A DNA stretch of 43,711 nucleotides from Clostridia bacterium UC5.1-1D10 (lineage in GTDB: Bacteria; Bacillota; Clostridia; Lachnospirales; Anaerotignaceae). The first letter of the stretch is position 1, and each line of letters begins with the position of its first letter. Below the pieces are notes generated by a model, which was not told where the DNA came from, made no database searches, and saw only the letters and a list, made by a program, of their open reading frames with translations. The position numbers and the translations under genes are program-made. Below, in pieces: positions 7,912-14,283 of this stretch. The stretch is from NCBI GenBank assembly GCA_001304995.1, contig BBZU01000021.1, positions 1 to 43,711 of the forward strand, read 5' to 3'.

Positions 7912-8061
7912 TTGAGAACACGGATTACCTTAGCTTGTACTGAGTGCAAACAGAGAAATTACAGCACAACCAAAGACAAGAGAGTTATGCCTGACAGAAT
8001 GGAAATCAAAAAGTATTGTAAGTTCTGCAAAGCCCATACATTACACAAGGAAACGAAGTAA
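7912..8061 (+). CDS. rpmG: 50S ribosomal protein L33, zinc-ribbon type
   Basis: This 49-residue protein of the large subunit has the family start [12 protein letters not shown] and two CxxC pairs (CTEC and CKFC), so it is the zinc-containing form. A TTG start at 7912 is chosen because GGAGGTGG lies just before it and it gives the standard N-terminus and length. The in-frame ATG at 7873 would add 13 residues not seen in the family. It opens the operon and precedes secE, the usual order in Gram-positive bacteria. Confidence 0.93.
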   Translation: MRTRITLACTECKQRNYSTTKDKRVMPDRMEIKKYCKFCKAHTLHKETK

Positions 8062-8093
8062 TTGAGGCTACTCCCAAAAAGGAAGTGAAGCGT

Positions 8094-8363
8094 ATGGAAG
8101 AAAAGAACATGACAAGCCCAAATGAAACGAAGGAAGTTAAGAAAGTAACGCCGAAGCAGCCCAAACACAGCGACGGCAAAGAACGTGACGGCTTTGCGGA
8201 TTACAAGGCTGAGTTCAAAAAGATCGTTTGGCCCGGCCGCGCGGATATCGTGAAAAGCACGGCAACGGTCATCGTAACATCCTTGATTGTGGGTGTCATC
8301 ATTACTTGCATGGATACGGTATTTTCCGCAGGGTATGACACGCTGATCAATCTTTTAGGTTAA
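8094..8363 (+). CDS. secE: Preprotein translocase subunit SecE
   Basis: This 89-residue protein has the conserved amphipathic segment FKKIVWPGR before a single membrane helix (about residues 57-77). It matches the short single-span SecE of Gram-positive bacteria. It clamps SecY in the general secretion channel. ATG 8094 is preferred over GTG 8085 because AAGGAAG is then eight bases away. An acid- and lysine-rich N-terminal tail is cytoplasmic. It lies between rpmG and nusG as usual. Confidence 0.93.
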   Translation: MEEKNMTSPNETKEVKKVTPKQPKHSDGKERDGFADYKAEFKKIVWPGRADIVKSTATVIVTSLIVGVIITCMDTVFSAGYDTLINLLG

Positions 8364-8390
8364 GGAAACGACGAGAAAAAGGATGGTTGT

Positions 8391-8951
8391 ATGTCTGAAG
8401 AAATCAACAAGCCGGAAGAAATGAACACAAACACATCTGCCGAATCCAAGTGGTATGTTGTGCATACCTATTCCGGTTATGAAAACAAGGTAAAGGCGAA
8501 TATCGAGAAAACCGTGGAAAACAGAGGTATGCAGCATCTCATCCATGAGGTGAGCGTGCCTTTGCAGGATGTTGTGGAAATCAAAGACGGTCAGAAAAAG
8601 ACTGTACAGCGCAAAGTGTTCCCCGGCTATGTACTTCTGAAGATGATCATGACAGATGAAACATGGTACATCGTCAGAAATACCAGAGGGGTAACAAGCT
8701 TTGTAGGCCCCGGCTCCAAACCCGTACCACTGACAGACGCGGAAGTATATGCCATGGGCATTGGCGGCGAAGTGGAAAACCTGAACGTAGAACTGGGTGA
8801 TTCCGTTCGCGTTGCCAGCGGTCCTTTCGCAAACTCCGTTGGTGTGATTCAGGAAATCAACACAAACAAACGGACGGTGGTCGTAAGTCTTTCCATCTTT
8901 GGCAGAGAAACACCGGTAGAACTTGATTTCGCTCAGATTGACAAGATTTAA
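8391..8951 (+). CDS. nusG: Transcription antitermination/pausing factor NusG
   Basis: This 186-residue protein has an N-terminal NGN domain (from about residue 18, WYVVHTYSGYENKVKANIE) that contacts the RNA polymerase clamp. Its C-terminal KOW domain (about 130-186, GDSVRVASGPFANSVGVI) contacts Rho or ribosomal protein S10. The length is typical, with a 17-residue acidic N-terminal extension. AAAAAGGA precedes ATG 8391. The L11 gene follows after an 82-base structured leader. Confidence 0.95.
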   Translation: MSEEINKPEEMNTNTSAESKWYVVHTYSGYENKVKANIEKTVENRGMQHLIHEVSVPLQDVVEIKDGQKKTVQRKVFPGYVLLKMIMTDETWYIVRNTRGVTSFVGPGSKPVPLTDAEVYAMGIGGEVENLNVELGDSVRVASGPFANSVGVIQEINTNKRTVVVSLSIFGRETPVELDFAQIDKI

Positions 8952-8966
8952 CAGTTGACAGAAGAA

Positions 8967-9013
8967 GGCGGCTTATGTCGCCGGTGGGAGGGAAAATCCC
9001 CGCTAATTACCAC
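8967..9013 (+). promoter_or_regulatory. L1-binding site mimic upstream of rplK
   Basis: A small hairpin GGCG-N8-CGCC is followed by GGTGGGAGGG, a short inner stem and TACCAC. The GGTGGGAGG and TACCAC halves match the L1-binding region of 23S rRNA (helices 76-77), which has the same two sequences facing each other. L1 is known to repress its own operon by binding such mimics. The motif sits right before the rplK SD. Confidence 0.75.
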
Positions 9014-9033
9014 ATTTATAGGAGGTGCCACTC

Positions 9034-9459
9034 ATGGCAAAAAAGTAACAGGTTATATCAAATTGCAGATTCCCGCAGCGAAAGCAACTCCCGCTCCTCC
9101 TGTTGGTCCCGCTCTGGGTCAGCATGGTGTGAACATCATGGGTTTCTGTAAAGAATTCAATGAAAAAACAGCTTCTCAGGCAGGTCTGATCATTCCTGTT
9201 GTTATCACAGTTTACCAGGACAGAAGCTATACATTTATTACAAAGACACCCCCCGCAGCAGTTTTGCTGAAAAAAGCAGCTGGTATCGAATCCGGTTCCG
9301 GTGTGCCTAACAAAACAAAAAGTTGCAAAAGTTCCCAAGGCAGAAGTAATGAAAATTGCTGAACTGAAAATGCCAGACCTGAACGCAGCTAACGTTGAAG
9401 CAGCATACAGCATGATCTGCGGTACAGCAAGAAGCATGGGTATCGTTGTAGAAGAATAA
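9034..9459 (+). CDS. rplK: 50S ribosomal protein L11, with two compensating single-base indels
   Basis: With corrections the gene encodes 141 residues, the standard L11 length. The N-terminal domain contains the proline-rich [20 protein letters not shown] segment and the C-terminal part binds the 23S rRNA GTPase-associated centre. As written, the A-run at 9039-9044 is one short, giving a stop after codon 4. The A-run at 9317-9321 is one long, just before [12 protein letters not shown]. The two changes cancel, so the frame is normal at both ends. L11 is nearly universal, hence sequence error is the likely cause. ATG 9034 has a perfect AGGAGGT. Confidence 0.93.
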
Positions 9460-9470
9460 GACAAGACAGA

Positions 9471-9516
9471 CGGCATTAGCCGGTACAGTGGGAGGGAATT
9501 CTCCCGATATTACCAC
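9471..9516 (+). promoter_or_regulatory. Second L1-binding site mimic, upstream of rplA
   Basis: The architecture at 8967-9013 is repeated: hairpin CGGC-atta-GCCG, then GTGGGAGGG, an inner GGGAG/CTCCC stem and TACCAC immediately before AAGGAGG. L1 could therefore repress its own cistron directly as well as rplK. Confidence 0.75.
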
Positions 9517-9533
9517 ATAAGGAGGTCACGAAA

Positions 9534-10228
9534 GTGAAAAGAGGAAAAAATATGTTGAAGCTGCGAAACTGGTAGACAGAGCAGCTCTCTATGATACAAC
9601 AGAAGCTATTGATCTGGTGCAGAAAACTTCCACAACAAAGTTTGACGCAACAGTAGAAGCACATATTCGTTTGGGCGTTGACAGCAGACATGCTGATCAG
9701 CAGGTTCGTGGTGCAGTAGTTCTTCCCCACGGCACAGGTAAAACAGTTCGTGTATTGGTATTCGCAAAAGGCGACAAAGCTGAAGAAGCTCTGGCAGCTG
9801 GTGCGGATTTCGTAGGAGCAGAGGATCTGATCCCCAAAATCCAGAATGAAAACTGGTTCGGTTTTGACGTTGCAGTAGCAACACCCGACATGATGGGCGT
9901 TGTTGGTCGTCTGGGTCGTGTACTGGGTCCCAAAGGCTTGATGCCTAACCCCAAAGCTGGTACAGTTACAATGGACGTAACAAAAGCAATCAACGACATC
10001 AAAGCTGGTAAAATCGAATACCGTCTGGATAAAACAAACATCATCCATGTTCCCGTAGGTAAGGTATCTTTCGGTTCCGAGAAGTTGACAGAAAACTTCC
10101 AGACTCTGATGAGTGCAATTATAAAAGCAAAACCCGCTGCTGCTAAAGGTCAGTACCTGAAGAGCGTTGTACTGACAACAACAATGGGTCCCGGCGTGAA
10201 AGTAAACGCTGCAAAAATTTCTGAATAA
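9534..10228 (+). CDS. rplA: 50S ribosomal protein L1, one-base deletion near the start
   Basis: After adding one A to the run at 9545-9550 the gene encodes 231 residues, the usual L1 length. It starts at GTG 9534 behind AAGGAGG. The N-terminus then reads [17 protein letters not shown], as in other L1 proteins. Conserved domain II text such as [20 protein letters not shown] (about residues 112-131) and the C-terminal [10 protein letters not shown] are intact. L1 builds the mobile L1 stalk at the ribosomal exit site and represses translation of this operon. As written the frame from the start codon fails early, and the body is readable only in the next frame. Confidence 0.93.
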
Positions 10229-10242
10229 TCTCTAAGAGGTTA

Positions 10243-10271
10243 TTGACAACAGCTTGACTTTGGTGTATACT
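10243..10271 (+). promoter_or_regulatory. Promoter of rplJ-rplL
   Basis: Perfect TTGACA (10243-10248), a 17-base spacer and TATACT (10266-10271) lie just after the rplA stop. Confidence 0.85.
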
Positions 10272-10436
10272 AAACAAGTTGAAACGAGAAAAATCTCATA
10301 TTGCCCGTAGACAGCAGGTGCCTCGTGCGTAAATCCTGCCGAGGAATTTGCTTGTTTTTAGAGCGTATATTAAGCCTCTTTGTCTATGTGCAAAGAGGCT
10401 TTTTCATCATATTGATTACTTCGAGGAGGTGTAAAC
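10272..10436 (+). ncRNA. L10 leader RNA with attenuator
   Basis: The region contains the conserved L10-leader text (GCCCGTAGACAGCAGGTGC, then AATCCTGCCGAGG), the mRNA site bound by the L10-(L12)4 complex. It is followed by the terminator-like hairpin AAGCCTCTTTG/CAAAGAGGCTT with a T-tract at 10372-10405. Binding of excess L10 is expected to favour termination and reduce rplJ-rplL expression. The arrangement is typical of Firmicutes. Confidence 0.88.
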
Positions 10437-10934
10437 ATGGCAAAGATTGAACAGAAACAAGTTATTGTTAATGAAATCAAAGAAAAACTGGAAAAGGCTA
10501 CTTCCGTTGTTATGGTTGACGCAAGAGGCCTGACAGTAGAACAGGATACTGCTCTGAGAAAACAGCTGAGAGAAGCTGGCGTGGATTACAAAGTATACAA
10601 AAACACAATGGTTCACTTCGCAATCCAGGGTACACAGTTCGAAGGTCTGGACGCATATCTGTCCGGCCCCAGCACATTCGCATTCTCTTATGAAGATGCA
10701 GCTGCTGGTGCAAGCATCATCAACAAAGTTGCAAAAGATGTTAAAGAACTGGAATTCAAAGCAGGTGTAGTTGAAGGCGTTCTGTATGACGCAGCCGGCA
10801 TGAAAGTAATCGCTGACATCCCTTCCAGAGATGTACTGCTTTCCAAACTGCTGGGCAGCTTCAAATCCCCTATGTCTTCCTTCGCTCGCGTTATCGATCA
10901 GATCGCGAAAAAAGGCGAAAGCGCAGCAGAATAA
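10437..10934 (+). CDS. rplJ: 50S ribosomal protein L10
   Basis: This 165-residue protein is the base of the L7/L12 stalk. It has the N-terminal RNA-binding globular domain (about 1-130, with VVMVDARGLTVEQ and YKVYKNTMVHFAI) and a C-terminal helix that carries the L7/L12 dimers. AGGAGGTG precedes ATG 10437. It is made under control of the L10 leader and is followed 86 bases later by rplL. Confidence 0.95.
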   Translation: MAKIEQKQVIVNEIKEKLEKATSVVMVDARGLTVEQDTALRKQLREAGVDYKVYKNTMVHFAIQGTQFEGLDAYLSGPSTFAFSYEDAAAGASIINKVAKDVKELEFKAGVVEGVLYDAAGMKVIADIPSRDVLLSKLLGSFKSPMSSFARVIDQIAKKGESAAE

Positions 10935-11020
10935 TTCTGTGGGCGGCTGCTTAAGGGCAGCATAAATCAAAAAAGAAATTTACGAAAAATTATACGAAAA
11001 ATAATCGGAGGTGCTTTAAA

Positions 11021-11395
11021 ATGGCAAAATTGACAATCGAAGAAATCATTGCAGCTGTAAAAGAACTGACAGTAATCGAACTGAACGATCTGGTTAAAGC
11101 AGCAGAAGAAGAATTTGGTGTATCCGCAGCAGCTGGTGTTGCAGTAGTAGCTGGTCCCGCAGCAGGCGGCGCAGCTGAAGAAAAAACAGAATTCGACGTA
11201 GAACTGACAGAAGTTGGTTCCGAAAAAATCAAAGTTATCAAAGTTGTTCGTGAAGTAACAGGTCTGGGCCTGAAAGAAGCGAAAGAACTGGTTGACGGCG
11301 CTCCTAAGATGCTGAAAGAACAGGCTTCCAAAGAAGAAGCTGACGGCATCAAAGCTAAACTGGAAGAAGTAGGCGCTAAAGTTACTCTGAAGTAA
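11021..11395 (+). CDS. rplL: 50S ribosomal protein L7/L12
   Basis: This 124-residue acidic stalk protein has an N-terminal dimerisation domain (about 1-30), an alanine-rich flexible hinge (about 35-52) and a C-terminal factor-binding domain ([19 protein letters not shown], about 80-98). It recruits EF-Tu, EF-G and other GTPases. CGGAGGTG precedes the start and a strong terminator follows. In most bacteria rpoB comes next, but here about 16 kb of unrelated genes intervene. Confidence 0.97.
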   Translation: MAKLTIEEIIAAVKELTVIELNDLVKAAEEEFGVSAAAGVAVVAGPAAGGAAEEKTEFDVELTEVGSEKIKVIKVVREVTGLGLKEAKELVDGAPKMLKEQASKEEADGIKAKLEEVGAKVTLK

Positions 11396-11414
11396 TTTAA
11401 AACCGAATTTCCAA

Positions 11415-11448
11415 AAAGGACATTCTCAAAAGAGGATGTCCTTTTTTT
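11415..11448 (+). terminator. Terminator after rplL
   Basis: AAAGGACATTCTC pairs with GAGGATGTCCTTT, followed by seven or more T. Confidence 0.9.
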
Positions 11449-11505
11449 ATGTCTTAAAATGTGAATGGTGCGCTATTTTTTGCGGAATCGTTGAAGAAGG
11501 CTCCG

Positions 11506-11534
11506 TTGTGAGGTGGACGGTTTTCTGGTATGCT
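11506..11534 (+). promoter_or_regulatory. Promoter of the XRE/helical-repeat regulator
   Basis: TTGTGA (11506-11511) and TATGCT (11529-11534) have a 17-base spacer. Confidence 0.5.
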
Positions 11535-11579
11535 GGTTGCAGCAGGGATCTTTGCAATTGAGAAAAAGGAGATGACAGG

Positions 11580-12656
11580 ATGATGTTGGGAAAAGTCATT
11601 CGGAAATATAGAAAAGAACGGAATTTCACACAGGAAGAAATGGCAGAACGGCTAGGCGTGACGGCATCCGCGGTGAATAAATGGGAAAGGGAGGTCACTT
11701 GCCCTGATATCGCCCTACTTGCACCTATTGCCAGATTGCTGGAGATTTCCACAGATACCCTTTTGTCTTATCGAGAAAATTTGACGCCCAAGGAAATCAA
11801 GGAACTGATGGAAAAGACGCAGAAAATGCTGAAAGAAACAGGTTATGGAGAGGCTTTTGGGTGGGCAAGAAAACAAATGGAACAGTATCCCAATTGTGAA
11901 GAATTAGTCTTGAATATGGCGGCCTGTTTTGAAGCATACGCTATCACCCATGAGGTGCCAGAGGCGGAAAAACGAGAGAGGGAAATTTGCGCCTTATATC
12001 AGCGGCTGCTGGAGAGTTCAGAAGAAAGTATTCGTATGCAGGCAGCCAGTGGATTGGTGGGATATTACAGACGAAAAGGACAATTTAAAGAAGCAGGAAC
12101 TTATTTGCAGTATTTTTCCATACAAAATCCAGAACGAAAGCGGATGCAGGCACAGATTTACGGAGAAACGGGACGCATCAAGGAGGCATACAAAGCTTAT
12201 GAAGAATTGCTCTTTGCGGATTATCAGCGGATCAGTGCCATCCTCCATGGGATGTATCAGCTGGCACGGAAAGAAAATGACAGGAAACAGGCACGAAAAC
12301 TGGTGGAAAAACAGGGAGAGCTGGCACGGTGTTTTGAAATGGGAAAATTTTATGAGATAGTCCCGCAATTGGATTTGGCGGTGTTGGAACAAAACCAAGA
12401 ACTGGCGCTGGACACCATGGAAAAGGTACTGTCCAGTGTGGAGGAAATAGGTGGTTTTCGGCAGGCGTGGCTATACAAGCACATGACATTTCAGGAAATG
12501 CAGCCTGAGTTATTGGAAAATATGAAAAAACAACTTTTACAGTCTTTTGCCGATGAGGAAACTTATGTTTTTTTGAAAGAGGCGCCTCGATGGCAGGCTT
12601 TATGTGGGAAACAGGCTGAAAACTGTGGAACAAGTGGAAAAGCAGGGGAAAAATAA
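11580..12656 (+). CDS. XRE-family transcriptional regulator with helical-repeat C-terminus
   Basis: This 358-residue protein has an N-terminal HTH_3 domain (about 5-60, with FTQEEMAERLGVTASAVNKWE). The long alpha-helical C-terminal region resembles TPR repeats: paired helices rich in A, Y and L recur from about residue 75 to 330. Regulators of this build often bind a peptide or partner through the repeats, but no ligand can be named here. AAAGGAG precedes the start. It has its own promoter and ends in a region with two DnaA boxes. No target gene is evident nearby. Confidence 0.82.
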   Translation: MMLGKVIRKYRKERNFTQEEMAERLGVTASAVNKWEREVTCPDIALLAPIARLLEISTDTLLSYRENLTPKEIKELMEKTQKMLKETGYGEAFGWARKQMEQYPNCEELVLNMAACFEAYAITHEVPEAEKREREICALYQRLLESSEESIRMQAASGLVGYYRRKGQFKEAGTYLQYFSIQNPERKRMQAQIYGETGRIKEAYKAYEELLFADYQRISAILHGMYQLARKENDRKQARKLVEKQGELARCFEMGKFYEIVPQLDLAVLEQNQELALDTMEKVLSSVEEIGGFRQAWLYKHMTFQEMQPELLENMKKQLLQSFADEETYVFLKEAPRWQALCGKQAENCGTSGKAGEK

Positions 12657-12663
12657 AAAAATC

Positions 12664-12704
12664 TGTGGATAATATGTATGAAATTAAAAACATGATGTGG
12701 ATAA
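12664..12704 (+). promoter_or_regulatory. Two perfect DnaA boxes
   Basis: TGTGGATAA (the complement of the DnaA box TTATCCACA) occurs at 12664-12672 and 12696-12704. The copies have the same orientation and are 32 bases apart, about three helical turns. They lie in the A/T-rich space after the XRE regulator. No replication gene is near, so this is not evidently oriC. Confidence 0.6.
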
Positions 12705-12725
12705 GTATCAATAGATAAACATAGA

Positions 12726-12767
12726 AAAACTGTCAGATTCCAGACAAGATGGAACTGGCAGTTTTTT
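12726..12767. terminator. Bidirectional terminator between convergent regulators
   Basis: AACTGTCAGATTCCA pairs with TGGAACTGGCAGTT (one mismatch), with A-runs before and T-runs after it. It serves the genes ending at 12656 (+) and 12766 (-). Confidence 0.8.
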
Positions 12768-12993
12768 AGTCGAAATAAAACAAATCTTCAAATTTTTTGT
12801 CTAATGCAATACAGAGAATCAAAGCCAGTTTTGCCGTGGGGTTAAACTGCCCCGTTTCGATGGAACTGATGGTGTTTCGGGAAACGCCAACCATTTCTGC
12901 TAACTGGCTTTGAGATAAGTTTTGCTCCGCTCGCGCTTCTTTTAAGCGGTTGCGGAGAATGAGTTCATTTTTTGGTTCTTTTTCTTTTGGCAT
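12766..12993 (-). CDS. Small XRE-family repressor
   Basis: This 75-residue single-domain HTH_3 protein has the recognition segment LSQSQLAEMVGVSRNTISSIE at about residues 30-50. It resembles the small autorepressors that control membrane-protein cassettes. The start at 12993 is chosen because GGAGA lies about ten bases before it. A Met at 13014 would overlap the upstream gene. It is the last gene of a four-gene minus-strand operon with a one-base gap to its neighbour. It probably binds the repeated CCAAG-N4-CTTGG operators at the operon promoter, although this is inferred. Confidence 0.85.
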   Translation of the reverse strand: MPKEKEPKNELILRNRLKEARAEQNLSQSQLAEMVGVSRNTISSIETGQFNPTAKLALILCIALDKKFEDLFYFD

Positions 12994-12994
12994 A

Positions 12995-13339
12995 TCAAAT
13001 GATCTCCATTCCATGATTTAAGATATTGACAAATGTGATGATGGCAATACAAAGGGCGATCAGCACAAAGAGGATGTCTTTTATTTTTCTATGGCTGCGG
13101 AATTTCTGGAAAGAACGACCGCAAAAGGTAATGGCAAAACAAAACAGAAAGGCGCGGTAATCGCTGTAAGCTTTGCCTGTGAAATGAAATTGGAGGAAAA
13201 AGACCAATGCGGCAATGCCACTGTAAATGAGAATGGCAAGGTAGGCATTGGCATAGGCTTTTTTGTCCACATAATAGGAAAATTCATCAAAGATGTAGTT
13301 TTCTTTTTGACTGCGGCATAAGATTTCTTTTTTATCCAT
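12995..13339 (-). CDS. DUF6442-like small membrane protein, copy 3
   Basis: This 114-residue protein has the N-terminal MDKKEILCRSQKEN motif shared with the next two genes and about three predicted membrane helices (roughly 32-52, 60-75 and 90-108). It is the most diverged copy and lacks the GDERE motif of the others. The function of such proteins is not known. They are often encoded with a small XRE regulator, as here. GGAGAT precedes ATG 13339. Confidence 0.75.
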   Translation of the reverse strand: MDKKEILCRSQKENYIFDEFSYYVDKKAYANAYLAILIYSGIAALVFFLQFHFTGKAYSDYRAFLFCFAITFCGRSFQKFRSHRKIKDILFVLIALCIAIITFVNILNHGMEII

Positions 13340-13354
13340 GGGACGATCTCCTTT

Positions 13355-13696
13355 CTAGGCAACGAAAATTTGCAGCATGGGACGGATGAAGATGGTTCCC
13401 AATACGCTCATAAGGCAGCCTGCAATTCCCAGTACCAGATACAGCTTCTTTTTCAGATAATAGCCTTGGGTGAGAAGGACAGTACTATGACCCAGAAACC
13501 AGCAGGAGATGAGAGCCAAGAAGAATTCTCCATTCAAATCCTGTTTCGTTATTTCGAAAATAAAAAAGATCAGAAAGTAGGACAGCCATAAACAGCGAAA
13601 ACCAAAGATTCTGCTTTTTTGTACAAGGCTTTGTTCCCGTTCGTCACCGGCAGCGTTTTCCGCGCGGCTGCGTGCAAGGATTTCCTTTTTATCCAT
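13355..13696 (-). CDS. DUF6442-like small membrane protein, copy 2
   Basis: This 113-residue paralogue starts MDKKEILARSRAENAAGDEREQ and has about three membrane helices. Its start codon directly abuts the stop of the upstream copy (TAA-ATG). The SD (GGGGGA) lies inside the end of that gene, so translation is coupled. A 15-base gap separates it from copy 3. Confidence 0.75.
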   Translation of the reverse strand: MDKKEILARSRAENAAGDEREQSLVQKSRIFGFRCLWLSYFLIFFIFEITKQDLNGEFFLALISCWFLGHSTVLLTQGYYLKKKLYLVLGIAGCLMSVLGTIFIRPMLQIFVA

Positions 13697-14008
13697 TTAG
13701 ATTCCCCCTAAATATTCCATGATGTTTGCGACACAAAGTACGGCGGCAGCCAAAGACATGATGCCATGATAGGCTTTGTGATGACGATAGAAGAGAAGGA
13801 AGTATCTTCCCACGATGCTTGCCCAGAATATTGCCAGAAATCCATCAGCTGACAGACCTTTTACATAATTGACAGTTGTCAGAATCAGTGTGACAGCCAG
13901 CATGAAAATCAGACTGAAAGTATCGCTTTCTAATCGAATTTGCTTTTCTCGTTCATCCCCCAAAATATTTTCTGTTTGACTGCGTTTCAAAATTTCGTTT
14001 TTGTCCAT
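13697..14008 (-). CDS. DUF6442-like small membrane protein, copy 1
   Basis: This 103-residue protein is the first gene of the cassette. It starts MDKNEILKRSQTENILGDEREK with a GGAGGGG SD, which fixes the start at 14008 rather than at an upstream in-frame Met. About three membrane helices follow. With the neighbouring copies it forms a family created by tandem duplication. No enzyme motif is visible and its role is unknown. Confidence 0.78.
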   Translation of the reverse strand: MDKNEILKRSQTENILGDEREKQIRLESDTFSLIFMLAVTLILTTVNYVKGLSADGFLAIFWASIVGRYFLLFYRHHKAYHGIMSLAAAVLCVANIMEYLGGI

Positions 14009-14067
14009 AAACAGTGCCCCTCCTTTTTTTGATAAAATTCCCCCCGATTTTATAAGTATCTTATTTG

Positions 14068-14140
14068 CCAAGTTTACTTGGTATTTACAGCATAGCATTG
14101 CCAAGTTTTCTTGTCAATACTTTTTGCCAAGTTTTCTTTG
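14068..14140 (-). promoter_or_regulatory. Promoter of the membrane-protein/XRE cassette with three operators
   Basis: On the minus strand TTGACA (14117-14112), a 17-base spacer and TATGCT (14094-14089) form a near-perfect promoter. Three related dyads surround it. CCAAGTAAACTTGG (14081-14068, perfect palindrome) lies after the -10. CAAGAAAACTTGG (14113-14101) lies within the spacer. CAAAGAAAACTTGG (14140-14127) lies before the -35. A repressor bound to these would occlude RNA polymerase. The small XRE protein of the same operon is the natural candidate. Confidence 0.75.
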
Positions 14141-14283
14141 CAGTGTGTTTTTTATACAAAATACATCACATTGTCTATGGTATTTTTCCGGCACAGCCAT
14201 TATATTTTTTTTATAGATAAAATCAGGAAAGTACGTGCTGCCATTGATGAGATATGGTGCAGCAGATAGAAACGGGTGGAACC

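Noticed and set aside
12664-12704. A replication origin
   Set aside because: Only two DnaA boxes are present. There is no dnaA, dnaN or gyrase gene, and no longer AT-rich unwinding element with further boxes.
13091-13591. Plus-strand frames opposite the DUF6442-like genes
   Set aside because: They are antisense to three paralogues with consistent starts, SD sequences and membrane helices, and they have no signals of their own.
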